DNA from: Ilumatobacter sp963746265
GTDB lineage: Bacteria; Actinomycetota; Acidimicrobiia; Acidimicrobiales; Ilumatobacteraceae
DNA length: 64,000 bases
Direction: 5' to 3'
NCBI GenBank assembly: GCA_963746265.1
Contig: CAVVAM010000011.1
Location: forward strand, 806,001 to 870,000
Within the stretch, counting starts at the first letter, position 1; each line of letters begins with the position of its first letter. Below, piece after piece: positions 16,968 through 25,910 of the stretch. The notes below the pieces were generated by a model. It ran no database searches. It had not been told where the DNA came from and saw nothing but the letters and a program-made list of their open reading frames with translations. The position numbers and the translations under genes are program-made.

Positions 16968-18002
16968 GTGACGCTCGACCCGTTCCACCACGGATCACTG
17001 ACCGACGTCGACGGCGTACTCGTCGGTCATCACCAGCGTCGCGGTCGCGGGTGGCGAACGGGCACGACGGTGGTCAGCATGCCCGATGGCGCCGTCGCAG
17101 CGGTCGACGTGCGCGGCGGTGGCCCCGGAACGCGTGAGACCGACGCCCTCGATCCGCGGAATCTCGTCGACCGGGTACATGCCATCTGCCTGACCGGTGG
17201 GAGCGCCTACGGCCTCGCCGCCGCCGACGGGGCCATGGCCGAACTCGAACGTCGCGGACTCGGGGTGCGAGTCGGCCCGGAGGTGTCCGACGTCGTGCCC
17301 GTGGTGCCGACGGCCGTCATCTTCGATCTCGGTCGCGGGGGTGCGTTCTCCCACCGGCCGGGTCCGGAGTTCGGCGCACGCGCGCTGCGGGCGGCCCGAC
17401 GCCGGCCGACCCGTGGCTCCGTCGGCGCCGGGACGGGTGCCCGTTCCGGGGGTCTGCAGGGCGGGGTCGGGATGGCGAGCACGGTCGTGGCGCTCGGCGA
17501 CGCGGAGGTCACCGTCGGTGCACTCGCCGTGGTCAACTCGAGCGGTTCGGTCATCGATCCGGCGACGGCTTCGCCGTGGCTCCCCGTGCGGGGACTTCGC
17601 CGGCCCACACGAACCGAGCGGGCGCTACTGGCCGAGGTGATGGCGGTGGCCGCGGCGCCGCTCAACACGACGATCGGTGTCGTCGCCACCGACGCGGCGC
17701 TCACGCGGGCCGAGACGGGTCGGCTGGCGCAGTCCGCCCACGACGGATTGGCGCGGGCGATTCGGCCCGCCCACTCGTTGATGGACGGCGACACCATCTT
17801 CGGTCTGTCCACGGGCGCCCATCGGATCGCCGCAGCAGGGGTCGGGATCGTGCGCGACGACGGCTCGCGGGTATCGCAACTCAACGCGCTGTTCGCCGCT
17901 GCGGCCGACGCGTTCGGACTCGCGTGTGTCGATGCCGTCCTGACGGCGTCGGTCGTGGGTCTGACGCCCACCTACCTCACCGTCTGTCCGAGTGCCCGCT
18001 AG
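16968..18002 (+). CDS. P1 family peptidase (DmpA/S58 type)
   Basis: Ntn-like hydrolase of family S58 (DmpA aminopeptidase fold), which self-cleaves to expose an N-terminal nucleophile. In the 344-residue protein the conserved blocks are ICLTGGSAYGLAAADGAM near 70, the Gly-rich SVGAGTGARSGGLQGGVG near 150, and APLNTTIGVVATDAALT near 228. The Thr of LNTT is the likely cleavage and nucleophile position. The gene ends in TAG, and this TAG is also the first half of a -10 hexamer for panC. GTG start by the leaderless rule. Confidence 0.87.
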   Translation: MTLDPFHHGSLTDVDGVLVGHHQRRGRGWRTGTTVVSMPDGAVAAVDVRGGGPGTRETDALDPRNLVDRVHAICLTGGSAYGLAAADGAMAELERRGLGVRVGPEVSDVVPVVPTAVIFDLGRGGAFSHRPGPEFGARALRAARRRPTRGSVGAGTGARSGGLQGGVGMASTVVALGDAEVTVGALAVVNSSGSVIDPATASPWLPVRGLRRPTRTERALLAEVMAVAAAPLNTTIGVVATDAALTRAETGRLAQSAHDGLARAIRPAHSLMDGDTIFGLSTGAHRIAAAGVGIVRDDGSRVSQLNALFAAAADAFGLACVDAVLTASVVGLTPTYLTVCPSAR

Positions 18003-18005
18003 GTT
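18000..18005 (+). promoter_or_regulatory. Leaderless -10 (TAGGTT) for panC overlapping a stop codon
   Basis: TAGGTT starts with the TAG stop codon of the P1 peptidase gene and is followed by eight bases and ATG 18014. Confidence 0.5.
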
Positions 18006-18013
18006 CGGCAGGG

Positions 18014-18862
18014 ATGGACGTGCTGACGACTCCCGCAGCGATGCGGGACTGGTCCCGTGGTCGCCGGACCGGCAGCGAACGCGTCGGCGTCGTCCCGACG
18101 ATGGGGGCTCTCCACGGTGGCCACCTCGCACTCATCGATGCGGTCCGAGAACGATCGGACGCGATCGTCGTGACCATCTTCGTCAACCCGCTGCAGTTCA
18201 ACCGATCAGCCGACTTCGACAGTTACCCACGGCCGATCGACGACGATCTGGTCGAGTGCCGGGCGGCCGGTGTCGATGCGGTCTACGCACCGACCGCAGC
18301 AGCGATGTATCCGCCCGGATTCCAGACCCACGTCGAACCCGGCGAGCTCGCCGAACGGCTCGAAGGACCCATGCGCCCGGGACACTTCCGTGGCGTGGCG
18401 ACCGTGGTCGCCAAGCTGTTCGGCGCGACCCTCGCCGACGTGGCCGCCTTCGGTCAGAAGGACTTCCAGCAGCTCGCGATCATCCGCCGGATGGTGCGCG
18501 ACCTCGACATGGGCGTGGAGATCCTCGGGGTCCCGATCGTGCGTGAGGCCGACGGCCTCGCGCTCTCGAGCCGGAACATCCGCCTCAACCCCGCGGATCG
18601 GAAAGCAGCCGTCGTGGTCGCCGCGGCGCTCGCCTCGGCACGCCGCGCGTTCGATGCGGGCCAACGTGACGCAGGCGCCCTGCGTTCGATCGCGATCGAC
18701 CACGTCGCCACCGAGCCACGTGCCTCACTCGAGTACCTCGAGGTCGTCGACGCCCTGACGCTGGAGCCCGTGGTCCGGGCGGCACCTCCGGCCTGCATCG
18801 CCGCCGCCGCCTGGTTCGGTGACGTGCGCCTGATCGACAACGTGCTACTGGACGAGCAGTGA
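18014..18862 (+). CDS. panC: Pantothenate synthetase
   Basis: Condenses pantoate and beta-alanine with ATP to give pantothenate, the vitamin B5 step toward CoA. The 282-residue protein shows the nucleotidyltransferase HIGH-like motif in VPTMGALHGGHLALID near 30, TIFVNPLQFN, the RPGHFRGVATVVAKLF block near 123, FGQKDFQQLAIIR and the KMSKS-like ALSSRNIRL near 188. Length and motifs are standard. ATG 18014 begins the conserved N-terminus. Its 3' end overlaps the convergent CPBP gene by 18 bases. Confidence 0.95.
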   Translation: MDVLTTPAAMRDWSRGRRTGSERVGVVPTMGALHGGHLALIDAVRERSDAIVVTIFVNPLQFNRSADFDSYPRPIDDDLVECRAAGVDAVYAPTAAAMYPPGFQTHVEPGELAERLEGPMRPGHFRGVATVVAKLFGATLADVAAFGQKDFQQLAIIRRMVRDLDMGVEILGVPIVREADGLALSSRNIRLNPADRKAAVVVAAALASARRAFDAGQRDAGALRSIAIDHVATEPRASLEYLEVVDALTLEPVVRAAPPACIAAAAWFGDVRLIDNVLLDEQ

Positions 18863-19717
18863 CACGATCGCGAGCGCGCCGAGATCGGTGTCGACGTCGT
18901 CGAGGACCCCGCTGAGCACGATCGCCAGGACGACACCGTTGAAGATGGCGTGAGCGATGATGGACGGCCCGAGCCGACGCGTCAGATACGCCGAGATGCC
19001 GAAGACCACGCCGACACCCGACAGCACCAGTGCGAGGCCGACGTTGCCCCAGCCACGAACGGGATCCACGTGCGCTACGCCGAACAGCACGCCCTGCAAC
19101 AGGATCGCGAGCGCGGGCGCCATCCGGCTCAGGAAGCCCCGCAGCACCAGCCCACGGAACACCAACTCCTCGATCACCGGCGCCGCGATGACTGCGGTCG
19201 CGAGCGTGGCGATGAGATACGCGCGGTCGGCGTCGAGGTCGGCCGCCGAGTCGACGTTGCTGCTCAACGGGATGTCGAAGACCAGGACGACGGCGCCGAG
19301 CACGATCTGCGCACCGATCGCCGCGAGCCAGCTGAGCGGCCCCCAACCCAGGTCGGCCCATCGGAAGCGCCAACCCAGGGATGTCAGCTTCTGGGCTCCC
19401 CATCGCCGACGGACGTAGGCACCCCAGGCGACCGACGGACCGTAGCCGACCACGGCGAGCACGATCACGTAGACGATCACCGGCCAGTCGTAGCGAACCA
19501 GCCAGTCGACGAGCCCCTTGCCGACCAGCAACGATGCGACGAGCACGACGAGCGCTCCGATCGCGGCGCCGAGCGGCAGACTCGGATGATCGTCCGGCAT
19601 CGCGAATCCGGGGTGCTGTGCTACCCACCCGTGGCCGTCGAAGTAGCGGTGGCCACGACCACTCGGATCGGGATACCAACCGGCCGGAGCCGTCGAGGGA
19701 GGTGGCAGACTGGTCAT
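18845..19717 (-). CDS. CPBP-family intramembrane protease with DUF2510 N-terminus
   Basis: Multi-pass membrane protein of 290 residues. The N-terminus is a DUF2510 motif (GWYPDPSGRGHRYFDGHGW). The membrane part carries the three CPBP/CAAX-protease motifs: EELVFRGLVLRG (EExxxR), FGVAHVDPV and HAIFNGV. Members are putative intramembrane metalloproteases related to Rce1. The target is unknown. The ATG at 19717 is preceded two codons earlier by an in-frame GTG (19723); neither has a clear ribosome site. Confidence 0.87.
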   Translation of the reverse strand: MTSLPPPSTAPAGWYPDPSGRGHRYFDGHGWVAQHPGFAMPDDHPSLPLGAAIGALVVLVASLLVGKGLVDWLVRYDWPVIVYVIVLAVVGYGPSVAWGAYVRRRWGAQKLTSLGWRFRWADLGWGPLSWLAAIGAQIVLGAVVLVFDIPLSSNVDSAADLDADRAYLIATLATAVIAAPVIEELVFRGLVLRGFLSRMAPALAILLQGVLFGVAHVDPVRGWGNVGLALVLSGVGVVFGISAYLTRRLGPSIIAHAIFNGVVLAIVLSGVLDDVDTDLGALAIVSLLVQ

Positions 19718-19901
19718 GGTCACGTGTGCACCGATGCGCGTACGCCAATCCAGCGTACGGCTCTGGCCATCGGTACGGGACGTCCGATCTGCGCCGTCGC
19801 GATGGCGCCGCCACGACGGTGTCGACACCGTCCGCGGGTGCGCCCGACCCGTCGGTACGGACGCTGCCGGCGACGGCCGTGACGACCACCGATCCGACGG
19901 G

Positions 19902-21482
19902 TCAGGCGTCGATCCCCGAGGCGCCGGCTTCGGGGAACCGGTCAGGGCGATCCTCGGCGTACACCCACTCCTCGAAGAACGGTCCGAGATCGACACCCGA
20001 CACGCTCGACATGTGTTCGGCGAAATCCTCGGTCGACGCCGTCGAGCCGCCGTGGATGCCGACCCACGACCGCAGCCCCTCGAAGAACGCCTCGTCGCCG
20101 ACCGACGACCGCAGCGCGTGGAGCACGGTCGCGCCGGCGTCGTAGGACACGGGGCCGAAGAGCTCGTCGGGACGTGACACCGCTCCCCCGTCCACAGGTG
20201 ACTGGGACAGTGCTCCGGCCGCTGCCGCCTCGATCGGGACCAAGCCGATGTGGTCGAGCCAGAGCCACTGGGCGTAGGTGGCGAACCCCTCGTTCAACCA
20301 GATGTCGTCCCACGTCGCCGGCGACACCGCATTTCCGAACCACTGATGGGCCAGCTCGTGCGCCAGCAGGAGATGTTGCAGGAACCCGAGCGATCCATCC
20401 AGGTCGTCCCTGCTGAACAGCGACAGGCCCTGGGTCTCCATGGCGAGGCCCGGGACCGAGTCGGTGATCGCCAAGCCGTACCGGTCGAGCGGGTACGGAC
20501 CGAACAGCGGCTCGAAGAACTCGAACTGCTCGAGCGTGGCCGCCGTGTATCGACCGATCGCACGCTCCGACCCGTCGATCACCGCATGCCGGATCTCGAC
20601 CCCGCCCGACGTGGTCCCTCCGTCCACCAACTCGTAGTCACCGACGAGGAACAGGATCAGGTACGGCGCCATCGGTTCCGTCTGCTCCCAGGTCCACGTC
20701 GTGCTCCGGTCGCCGGCAGCGAAGGAGCCGGCCAACGCGCCGTTCGACACGGCCGTGTCACCGTTGGGCACGGTGATGGCGAACGTCCAGGTCGCCTTGT
20801 CCGTCGGGTGGTCGTTGGTCGGGATCCACGTACTGGCGCCCTGGGGCTCGTTGACCGACCAGAGGCCCTCAGCGGTCAGGAAGATCCCGCCGTCGAGGTC
20901 GGTCGGTTCTGCACTGCCCAGACCGACTGCGTAGTCGACGACGAGCTCCAGCTCACTTCCGGCAGGCACGACCGTGCCGAGCCGGGTGACGAGCTCCCGC
21001 CCATCGGTCGTGAATGGACGCTCGTCGCCGTCGACTCGAACCGACTCGACATCGAGCGCTTCGGCGTCGAGCGCGATCTGGTCGGTGTCGGCAGTGGTCG
21101 CCACGTGGACCGTCACCGTGCCGTCCAGACGTTGCCGACCGGGGTCGTACGTCAGCTCGACGTCGTAGTGAGCGACGTCGATGTCGGCCGAACCGAGCTG
21201 CGGCAGGCGGGGGTCGCCGACCGAAAGGCTACGCGATGCGGAGACCGTCGATGACGGCTCGATCGTCGACCCGGTCACCGTGGCCGGAACGGTCGTGGAC
21301 GTGGTCGAGGTGGCCGACGGAGCCGTGGAGGGTGTCGTACTCGCGATCCGATCGTCGGTCGGACGAGCATCCAGCACCACGGGTTGCGACGGGTTCGAGC
21401 AGGCCAGACCCCCGGCGATCAGCACTACGAGCCAAGCCGGTCGCAGCGGGAGTCGCGAGCGTCCGGTCGTCCTGCTGCGCAC
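19902..21482 (-). CDS. M1 family metallopeptidase, lipoprotein
   Basis: Gluzincin aminopeptidase of family M1 displayed outside the membrane. The 526-residue precursor has a signal peptide ending LIAGGLAC (lipobox), then a Ser/Thr-rich linker of about 60 residues, the M1 N-terminal beta domain (VAHYDVELTYDP), a GAMEN-like AMETQG loop, and the zinc site HELAHQWFGN with downstream NEGFA. It is shorter than PepN because the C-terminal helical domain is missing. GTG 21482 is chosen because TACCGT lies six bases upstream; the open frame extends 27 codons further. Confidence 0.9.
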   Translation of the reverse strand: MRSRTTGRSRLPLRPAWLVVLIAGGLACSNPSQPVVLDARPTDDRIASTTPSTAPSATSTTSTTVPATVTGSTIEPSSTVSASRSLSVGDPRLPQLGSADIDVAHYDVELTYDPGRQRLDGTVTVHVATTADTDQIALDAEALDVESVRVDGDERPFTTDGRELVTRLGTVVPAGSELELVVDYAVGLGSAEPTDLDGGIFLTAEGLWSVNEPQGASTWIPTNDHPTDKATWTFAITVPNGDTAVSNGALAGSFAAGDRSTTWTWEQTEPMAPYLILFLVGDYELVDGGTTSGGVEIRHAVIDGSERAIGRYTAATLEQFEFFEPLFGPYPLDRYGLAITDSVPGLAMETQGLSLFSRDDLDGSLGFLQHLLLAHELAHQWFGNAVSPATWDDIWLNEGFATYAQWLWLDHIGLVPIEAAAAGALSQSPVDGGAVSRPDELFGPVSYDAGATVLHALRSSVGDEAFFEGLRSWVGIHGGSTASTEDFAEHMSSVSGVDLGPFFEEWVYAEDRPDRFPEAGASGIDA

Positions 21483-21488
21483 GCTGCA

Positions 21489-21494
21489 ACGGTA
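21489..21494 (-). promoter_or_regulatory. Leaderless -10 (TACCGT) for the M1 peptidase
   Basis: TACCGT on the minus strand, six bases before GTG 21482. It decides the start in front of the signal peptide. Confidence 0.5.
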
Positions 21495-21588
21495 TCCATG
21501 ATCGGGCCGATGATGACCGCGGGCCGGAGGCTCGCGACGGTGGTGCCAGCAAGGTTTCCTCAAGTTCGTCGGGCTGCGTCAAGGCGTT

Positions 21589-23667
21589 GTGAAGCACCAC
21601 CGATGCAAGCGTGTGACCAGAGCCCCCCTCCCTCCCGACCCAGGTCATCGTCGCCGTGCTCGCCTGATCAGAGGCGTGCTGGCCGGCGCCGTCGTGGTTG
21701 CTGCCGGCCTGGCGGCGGCATCGCCCGCCGACACCGTGTCGGCCGTCTCCGGCGACGACTGGCTCGCAACGGTCAACACGTACCGGGCGATGTCCGGTCT
21801 GCAGCCGGTCACCGAGAACCCCACGTGGTCGGCACAGGCCGAGGCCCACTCCTGCTACATGCTGCAGAACGGCATCAGCCACGACGAGATTCCGGGTCGT
21901 CCCGGCTACACGTCGGGTGGAGACGCCGCCGGCAACGCCGGCAACGTGGCCGTGAGCAGCTCGATCGCCACGACCCCACGAAATCATGTCGAGCTGTGGA
22001 TGACCGGACCCTTCCACGCCATCGGCGTGCTCCGGCACAGTCTCCGCACCAGCGGATTCGGCCTGTGTGCCCAGAACGACACGCCGACCCCCTGGCATTC
22101 GGGCGGCACGTTGGACGTGATCCGTGGGATCGACTCCGGTGCCCCTCGCCCGTCGACACCCATCGTCTTCCCGGGCAACGGTGCCACCGTGCCGCTGCAC
22201 AGCTTCATCACCGAGTTCCCCGATCCGCTGGCGATGTGCGGCTGGACGGGGAACGCCGGTCTGCCCCTCATCGCCATGATGCCGAGTGATGCGACCAGTG
22301 CCGGCGCCACGCTCACCGGGCCCGACGGTCCGATCGAGACGTGCATCCTGCACGAGGGCAACGTGAGTGACGGCACGGCTCGGTCGATCCTCGACGGCGA
22401 CAACGCGGTCGTCGTCATGCCCCGCAACGTGCTCGCCGATGGCGTCTACACCGCGACCGTCAACAGCAACGGCGGCAACGTGACCTGGTCGTTCACGGTC
22501 GATCGTGATGCGCCACTCTCCGCCGACAACGATCCGGAACCGTCGCCCGAGCCGGTCGACACCGCTGCCGCCGGTGACCAGGCCCGCTTCGAGCCGGTCG
22601 CGCCCTTCCGGCTCGTCGACAGCCGCCAGGGCAAGGGCACGACCCGGCTCCGAGCGGGACGAGTCGCCCAGATCGATGTCGCTGGTTCCGACGTCACGGC
22701 GGTCAGCGCCAACTTCGTCGTCGTGAGTCCCGACGGGTTCGGCTTCCTCACGGCCTACAACTGCACGGCGGACCGGCCGGAAGTCAGCACGCTGACCTAC
22801 CGGCCGGGCGACGTCATCGCGAACCAGGCCGTCGTCCCACTCAAGGCCGGCAAGATGTGCCTGTATTCACTCGTCCCGACCGATGTCGTCGTCGACGTCA
22901 ACGGGTTCTTCCACGACGGCGGCGACAGCACGTTCACGCCGTCGACCCCGAAGCGGTTGCTCGACTCCCGAGCCGACGGGCAGCGACGCCTCCGTGCCAA
23001 CGAGGAACGTGTTCTCGGGGTCGCCGGATCGGGTCGTGCCGCACCGGCGGGGGCGACCAGCGTGTCGCTCAACGTCACGGTCGATCAGCCCGTCGCAGCC
23101 GGCTTCCTCAGGGTCTACCCATGCGGATCCAAGGCCGGCGCCGAGATCTCGAACGTCAACTACGCCGCACACGACTCCCGTCCGAACAGCGTGGTCGTAC
23201 CGGTCGACGCCGCCGGTCGCATCTGCATGCGGTCGCTCGTGGACACCGATGTGATCGTCGACTACACCGGGTTCTTCTCCGACGGCGAGGGCCTCGACTT
23301 CCTGGCACTCGATCCGATCCGGCTCTTCGACAGCCGCTCATCGTCGCGAACGTTGAACGAGTCAACCTCCGGAGCGCGAGTCGGTGCCGGACAGGTCGTC
23401 CGCCTGAAGATCGCCGGCACCCGAGGTGTCCCTGCGGACGCGACGGCCGCCTCGGTCAACGTGACCGCCACCGAGGCGCTCGAGGGCTCGTTCCTGACGG
23501 TGTACCCGTGCGGCAAGCGACCGGCCACGTCGACCGTCAACATCTTCCCGGCGCAGACCGCCGCCGCGAACGGAGCGATGGTCAAGCTGTCGGGGTCGGG
23601 CGAGTTGTGCGTGTTCACGCTCGAGCCGGTACACGTGATCGTCGACATCAACGGCGTCTACCGCTGA
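21589..23667 (+). CDS. Secreted CAP-domain protein with three C-terminal repeats
   Basis: Large exported protein of 692 residues. A signal peptide (hydrophobic run about 27-45) leads into a CAP/SCP domain at about 55-180 (DDWLATVNTYRAMSGL, AEAHSCYMLQNGISHDE, PRNHVELWMTGPFHAIG). A sandwich region follows, then a Pro/Glu linker near 315. Three repeats of 110-120 residues fill the rest, each with FRLVDSR-like, VYPCG-like and DVNGFF-like blocks. No sorting motif is seen. The role may be cell-surface or matrix binding. The start is GTG 21589, with a weak upstream context. It is divergent from the M1 peptidase. Confidence 0.85.
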   Translation: MKHHRCKRVTRAPLPPDPGHRRRARLIRGVLAGAVVVAAGLAAASPADTVSAVSGDDWLATVNTYRAMSGLQPVTENPTWSAQAEAHSCYMLQNGISHDEIPGRPGYTSGGDAAGNAGNVAVSSSIATTPRNHVELWMTGPFHAIGVLRHSLRTSGFGLCAQNDTPTPWHSGGTLDVIRGIDSGAPRPSTPIVFPGNGATVPLHSFITEFPDPLAMCGWTGNAGLPLIAMMPSDATSAGATLTGPDGPIETCILHEGNVSDGTARSILDGDNAVVVMPRNVLADGVYTATVNSNGGNVTWSFTVDRDAPLSADNDPEPSPEPVDTAAAGDQARFEPVAPFRLVDSRQGKGTTRLRAGRVAQIDVAGSDVTAVSANFVVVSPDGFGFLTAYNCTADRPEVSTLTYRPGDVIANQAVVPLKAGKMCLYSLVPTDVVVDVNGFFHDGGDSTFTPSTPKRLLDSRADGQRRLRANEERVLGVAGSGRAAPAGATSVSLNVTVDQPVAAGFLRVYPCGSKAGAEISNVNYAAHDSRPNSVVVPVDAAGRICMRSLVDTDVIVDYTGFFSDGEGLDFLALDPIRLFDSRSSSRTLNESTSGARVGAGQVVRLKIAGTRGVPADATAASVNVTATEALEGSFLTVYPCGKRPATSTVNIFPAQTAAANGAMVKLSGSGELCVFTLEPVHVIVDINGVYR
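22585..23664 (+). repeat. Three protein-level repeats in the CAP protein
   Basis: Residues about 333-442, 449-563 and 570-692 align by eye. Each opens with F/L-x-P-x-R-L-x-D-S-R, has an S-x-N-V-x-V strand, then G-x-L-x-V-Y-P-C-G, N-x-x-V-V-P-V, C-x-x-S-L, and ends D-V-I-V-D-x-N/T-G. The first copy is the most divergent. DNA identity between copies is low, so these are old duplications. Confidence 0.8.
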
Positions 23668-23683
23668 ACCGACGGCCCGGGCG

Positions 23684-25186
23684 CTACCGACGCAGATCGG
23701 GGTCGGCGATGCGAGCCCGATACCGAATGGTGTAGACCGAGTCGCCGGAGAGGATGCCGCCGCGCCCGAGCAGCCGCCCGCCCTCCCAGTTCGACAGCCC
23801 GAGCTCAGGTGCGCCGAGCGCGTACTGGCCGTCCACCCATCGGGTGAATCCGTCACCGACGAATGGAGCATCGACGGTCGCGAAGAAACGATCATGGGCA
23901 TGAGGCGACTCGGCGACGAGTGTCGCCACGAACCGCGGGCTGTGGGCGTTGCACGACTCGACCGCTTCGTCGACGGAGTCGACCACGTGCAACGTCGCCT
24001 CGGGCGACTCCTCCCACTCCCACTCGTGTCCCAGTCGATCATCGGAGATCGGGCTCACGAAGGGCTCGTCGTGCTCACCATCGGCACGGATCACCGACAC
24101 CCGATGATTCCAGACGTCGGTCGGGACGAACGCGGCGGCGGCCTCGGTGACGTGGAGGCGGCCATCGCTCCCCCGCGCCTCGCCCGCTCGGCGGAGGACA
24201 TCGACCATCAGCGGCACGAGCTCGGCCGCACGGCTCCGCACGATGCAGCAGACGTTCAGCGTGTTGCAGACCTTGCGGTCGAGTGAGTTCGCGACGACCG
24301 ACGCGAACCGATCGGCGTCGGCGCTGTCGTCTGCCACCACCCACGCGCCACCCGTCCCGTGCAGACTGACAGGCACGCCGGCTTGCCGGGCGACGGCGCC
24401 GAGCTGGGCCACGGCCGGTCCGGAGCCTCGGGCGACGGCGAGCGACAGCCGAGAATCGGAGAACAATGCCCAGCCGGCAGCGCGCGCCGCCGACGCCACG
24501 AGCACCACCGTGCCGGGTGGCAGACCGGAGGCCGCCAGTGCCGGGTCGAGGGCGTGTTCGACGATCGCCTGTGCCGTACCGAGCGCATCCGAGCCGATTC
24601 GGAACACGACCGTGTTCCCGGATCGCACGACGCCTGCCGCGTCGGCAAACACGTTGGGTCGCCCTTCGAACACGAACCCGACGACGCCGAGCGGTGCCCG
24701 ACGGGCCTCGACCGTCCAGCCGTCGTGTCGGATCTCGCGCTCGACGACATCACGTCCGATCGAGGTCGTTGCCCAGCTGCGAAGTCCGTCGACCATGTCC
24801 GCGCGCATTTGGGCCGACAGCACGAGACGTGTGGTCGACCGGTGTCGTTCGAGGGCCCGCGCGACATCGGCCTCGTTGGCCGCTCGGATCGAGGCGAACG
24901 TGTCGTCGTCGGCCAGTCGGTCGGCGAACGCATGGAAGAACGCAGTGATCTGCTCGTCCGAACAGCCGGCGAGGCCGGCGAACGCATCCCGCGCCCGTTC
25001 GACGGCTGCGACAGCGCGCTGGTGCTCGGCCGACGGGACGTGCAGCAGGTCGCCGCTCAGCGGATCGACCACGAGCCGGTCACCGGCAGCGAAGGCCGCT
25101 GCCAGACCGGTCGATACGTACGTGACCCGACTCCCGCCGAAGACGATCGGTTGACCCGGCGTCAGCTCGGTGAGGCGATCGAACAT
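23684..25186 (-). CDS. ProA-like aldehyde dehydrogenase (glutamate-5-semialdehyde dehydrogenase family)
   Basis: Resembles gamma-glutamyl phosphate reductase, which makes glutamate semialdehyde for proline. Evidence: GFVFEGRPNVFADAAGVV near 190 (ProA has YESRPNVTAD) and the catalytic Cys block DRKVCNTLNVCCIV near 310. The 500-residue protein is about 80 longer than ProA because of an N-terminal extension (VVFGGSRVTYVSTGL-like, then PLSGDLLHVPSAEHQ) that I do not recognise. It could be a second ProA or a dehydrogenase of another semialdehyde; no proB is adjacent. ATG 25186 lies eight bases after TACGCT. Confidence 0.8.
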   Translation of the reverse strand: MFDRLTELTPGQPIVFGGSRVTYVSTGLAAAFAAGDRLVVDPLSGDLLHVPSAEHQRAVAAVERARDAFAGLAGCSDEQITAFFHAFADRLADDDTFASIRAANEADVARALERHRSTTRLVLSAQMRADMVDGLRSWATTSIGRDVVEREIRHDGWTVEARRAPLGVVGFVFEGRPNVFADAAGVVRSGNTVVFRIGSDALGTAQAIVEHALDPALAASGLPPGTVVLVASAARAAGWALFSDSRLSLAVARGSGPAVAQLGAVARQAGVPVSLHGTGGAWVVADDSADADRFASVVANSLDRKVCNTLNVCCIVRSRAAELVPLMVDVLRRAGEARGSDGRLHVTEAAAAFVPTDVWNHRVSVIRADGEHDEPFVSPISDDRLGHEWEWEESPEATLHVVDSVDEAVESCNAHSPRFVATLVAESPHAHDRFFATVDAPFVGDGFTRWVDGQYALGAPELGLSNWEGGRLLGRGGILSGDSVYTIRYRARIADPDLRR

Positions 25187-25194
25187 GGAAGCGA

Positions 25195-25204
25195 AGCGTA
25201 CGCT
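25195..25204. promoter_or_regulatory. Palindromic bidirectional -10 element
   Basis: AGCGTACGCT is a perfect 10-bp palindrome containing TACGCT on each strand (25195-25200 minus, 25199-25204 plus), sharing the central TA. Spacers are 8 bases to ATG 25186 and 7 bases to ATG 25212. Confidence 0.65.
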
Positions 25205-25211
25205 TGGGCCC

Positions 25212-25910
25212 ATGGCTGCGCCCAACGACGAACGTGTCTACTTCCGTCAACTCCTGTCCGGACGTGACTTCGCGGTCGGCGATCAGTTGGCGGCGCAGAT
25301 GGTGAACTTCGTGTACGTCATCGGTGATCGGCAGACCGGTGAGTGCGTGCTCGTCGACCCGGCGTACGATCCCGCGAGCTTGGTCGACGCCGTGGAAGCG
25401 GACGGGATGACGGTCACGGGAGTGCTGGCGACCCATTATCACCCCGATCACATCGGCGGTTCGATGATGGGCTACGACATCGCGGGCATCACCGGGCTGC
25501 TGGAGCGGGTGTCGTGCCCGATCCACGTGCAGCGCGACGAGATCCCCTGGGTCCTCCGATCCTCGGGGGTCACCAGCGACCACCTCGTCGCGCACGACTC
25601 GGCCGACGTCGTGAAGGTCGGCGAGATCGAGATCCAACTCGTCCACACGCCCGGCCACACGCCCGGCAGTCAGTGCTTCCTCGTGGAGGGGAGGCTCGTG
25701 TCGGGCGACACGCTCTTCCTCGACGGCTGCGGCCGCACCGATCTTCCCGGCAGCGACGCCTCGCTGATGGTCGAGAGCCTCAACCGACTCGCCAAGGTCG
25801 ACGACGACATCGTGCTGTACCCGGGGCACCGCTATTCGATCGCGTCGAGTGCGACGATGGGAGCGGTCAAGGAGTCGAACTACATCTTCGATCAGATCCT
25901 CGGGATCTGA
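25212..25910 (+). CDS. MBL-fold metallo-hydrolase
   Basis: Metallo-beta-lactamase fold hydrolase of the glyoxalase II/persulfide dioxygenase-like group. The 232-residue protein has the metal motif THYHPDHIGG near 76, HTPGHTPGSQCF near 150, SGDTLFLDGCGRTDLPG near 169 and YPGHRYSIAS near 204. The ETHE1-like GCGRTD block suggests a persulfide dioxygenase or hydroxyacylglutathione-type thioesterase; bacillithiol or mycothiol substrates are possible. ATG 25212 follows the shared promoter. Its stop codon lies inside a strong hairpin. Confidence 0.87.
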   Translation: MAAPNDERVYFRQLLSGRDFAVGDQLAAQMVNFVYVIGDRQTGECVLVDPAYDPASLVDAVEADGMTVTGVLATHYHPDHIGGSMMGYDIAGITGLLERVSCPIHVQRDEIPWVLRSSGVTSDHLVAHDSADVVKVGEIEIQLVHTPGHTPGSQCFLVEGRLVSGDTLFLDGCGRTDLPGSDASLMVESLNRLAKVDDDIVLYPGHRYSIASSATMGAVKESNYIFDQILGI

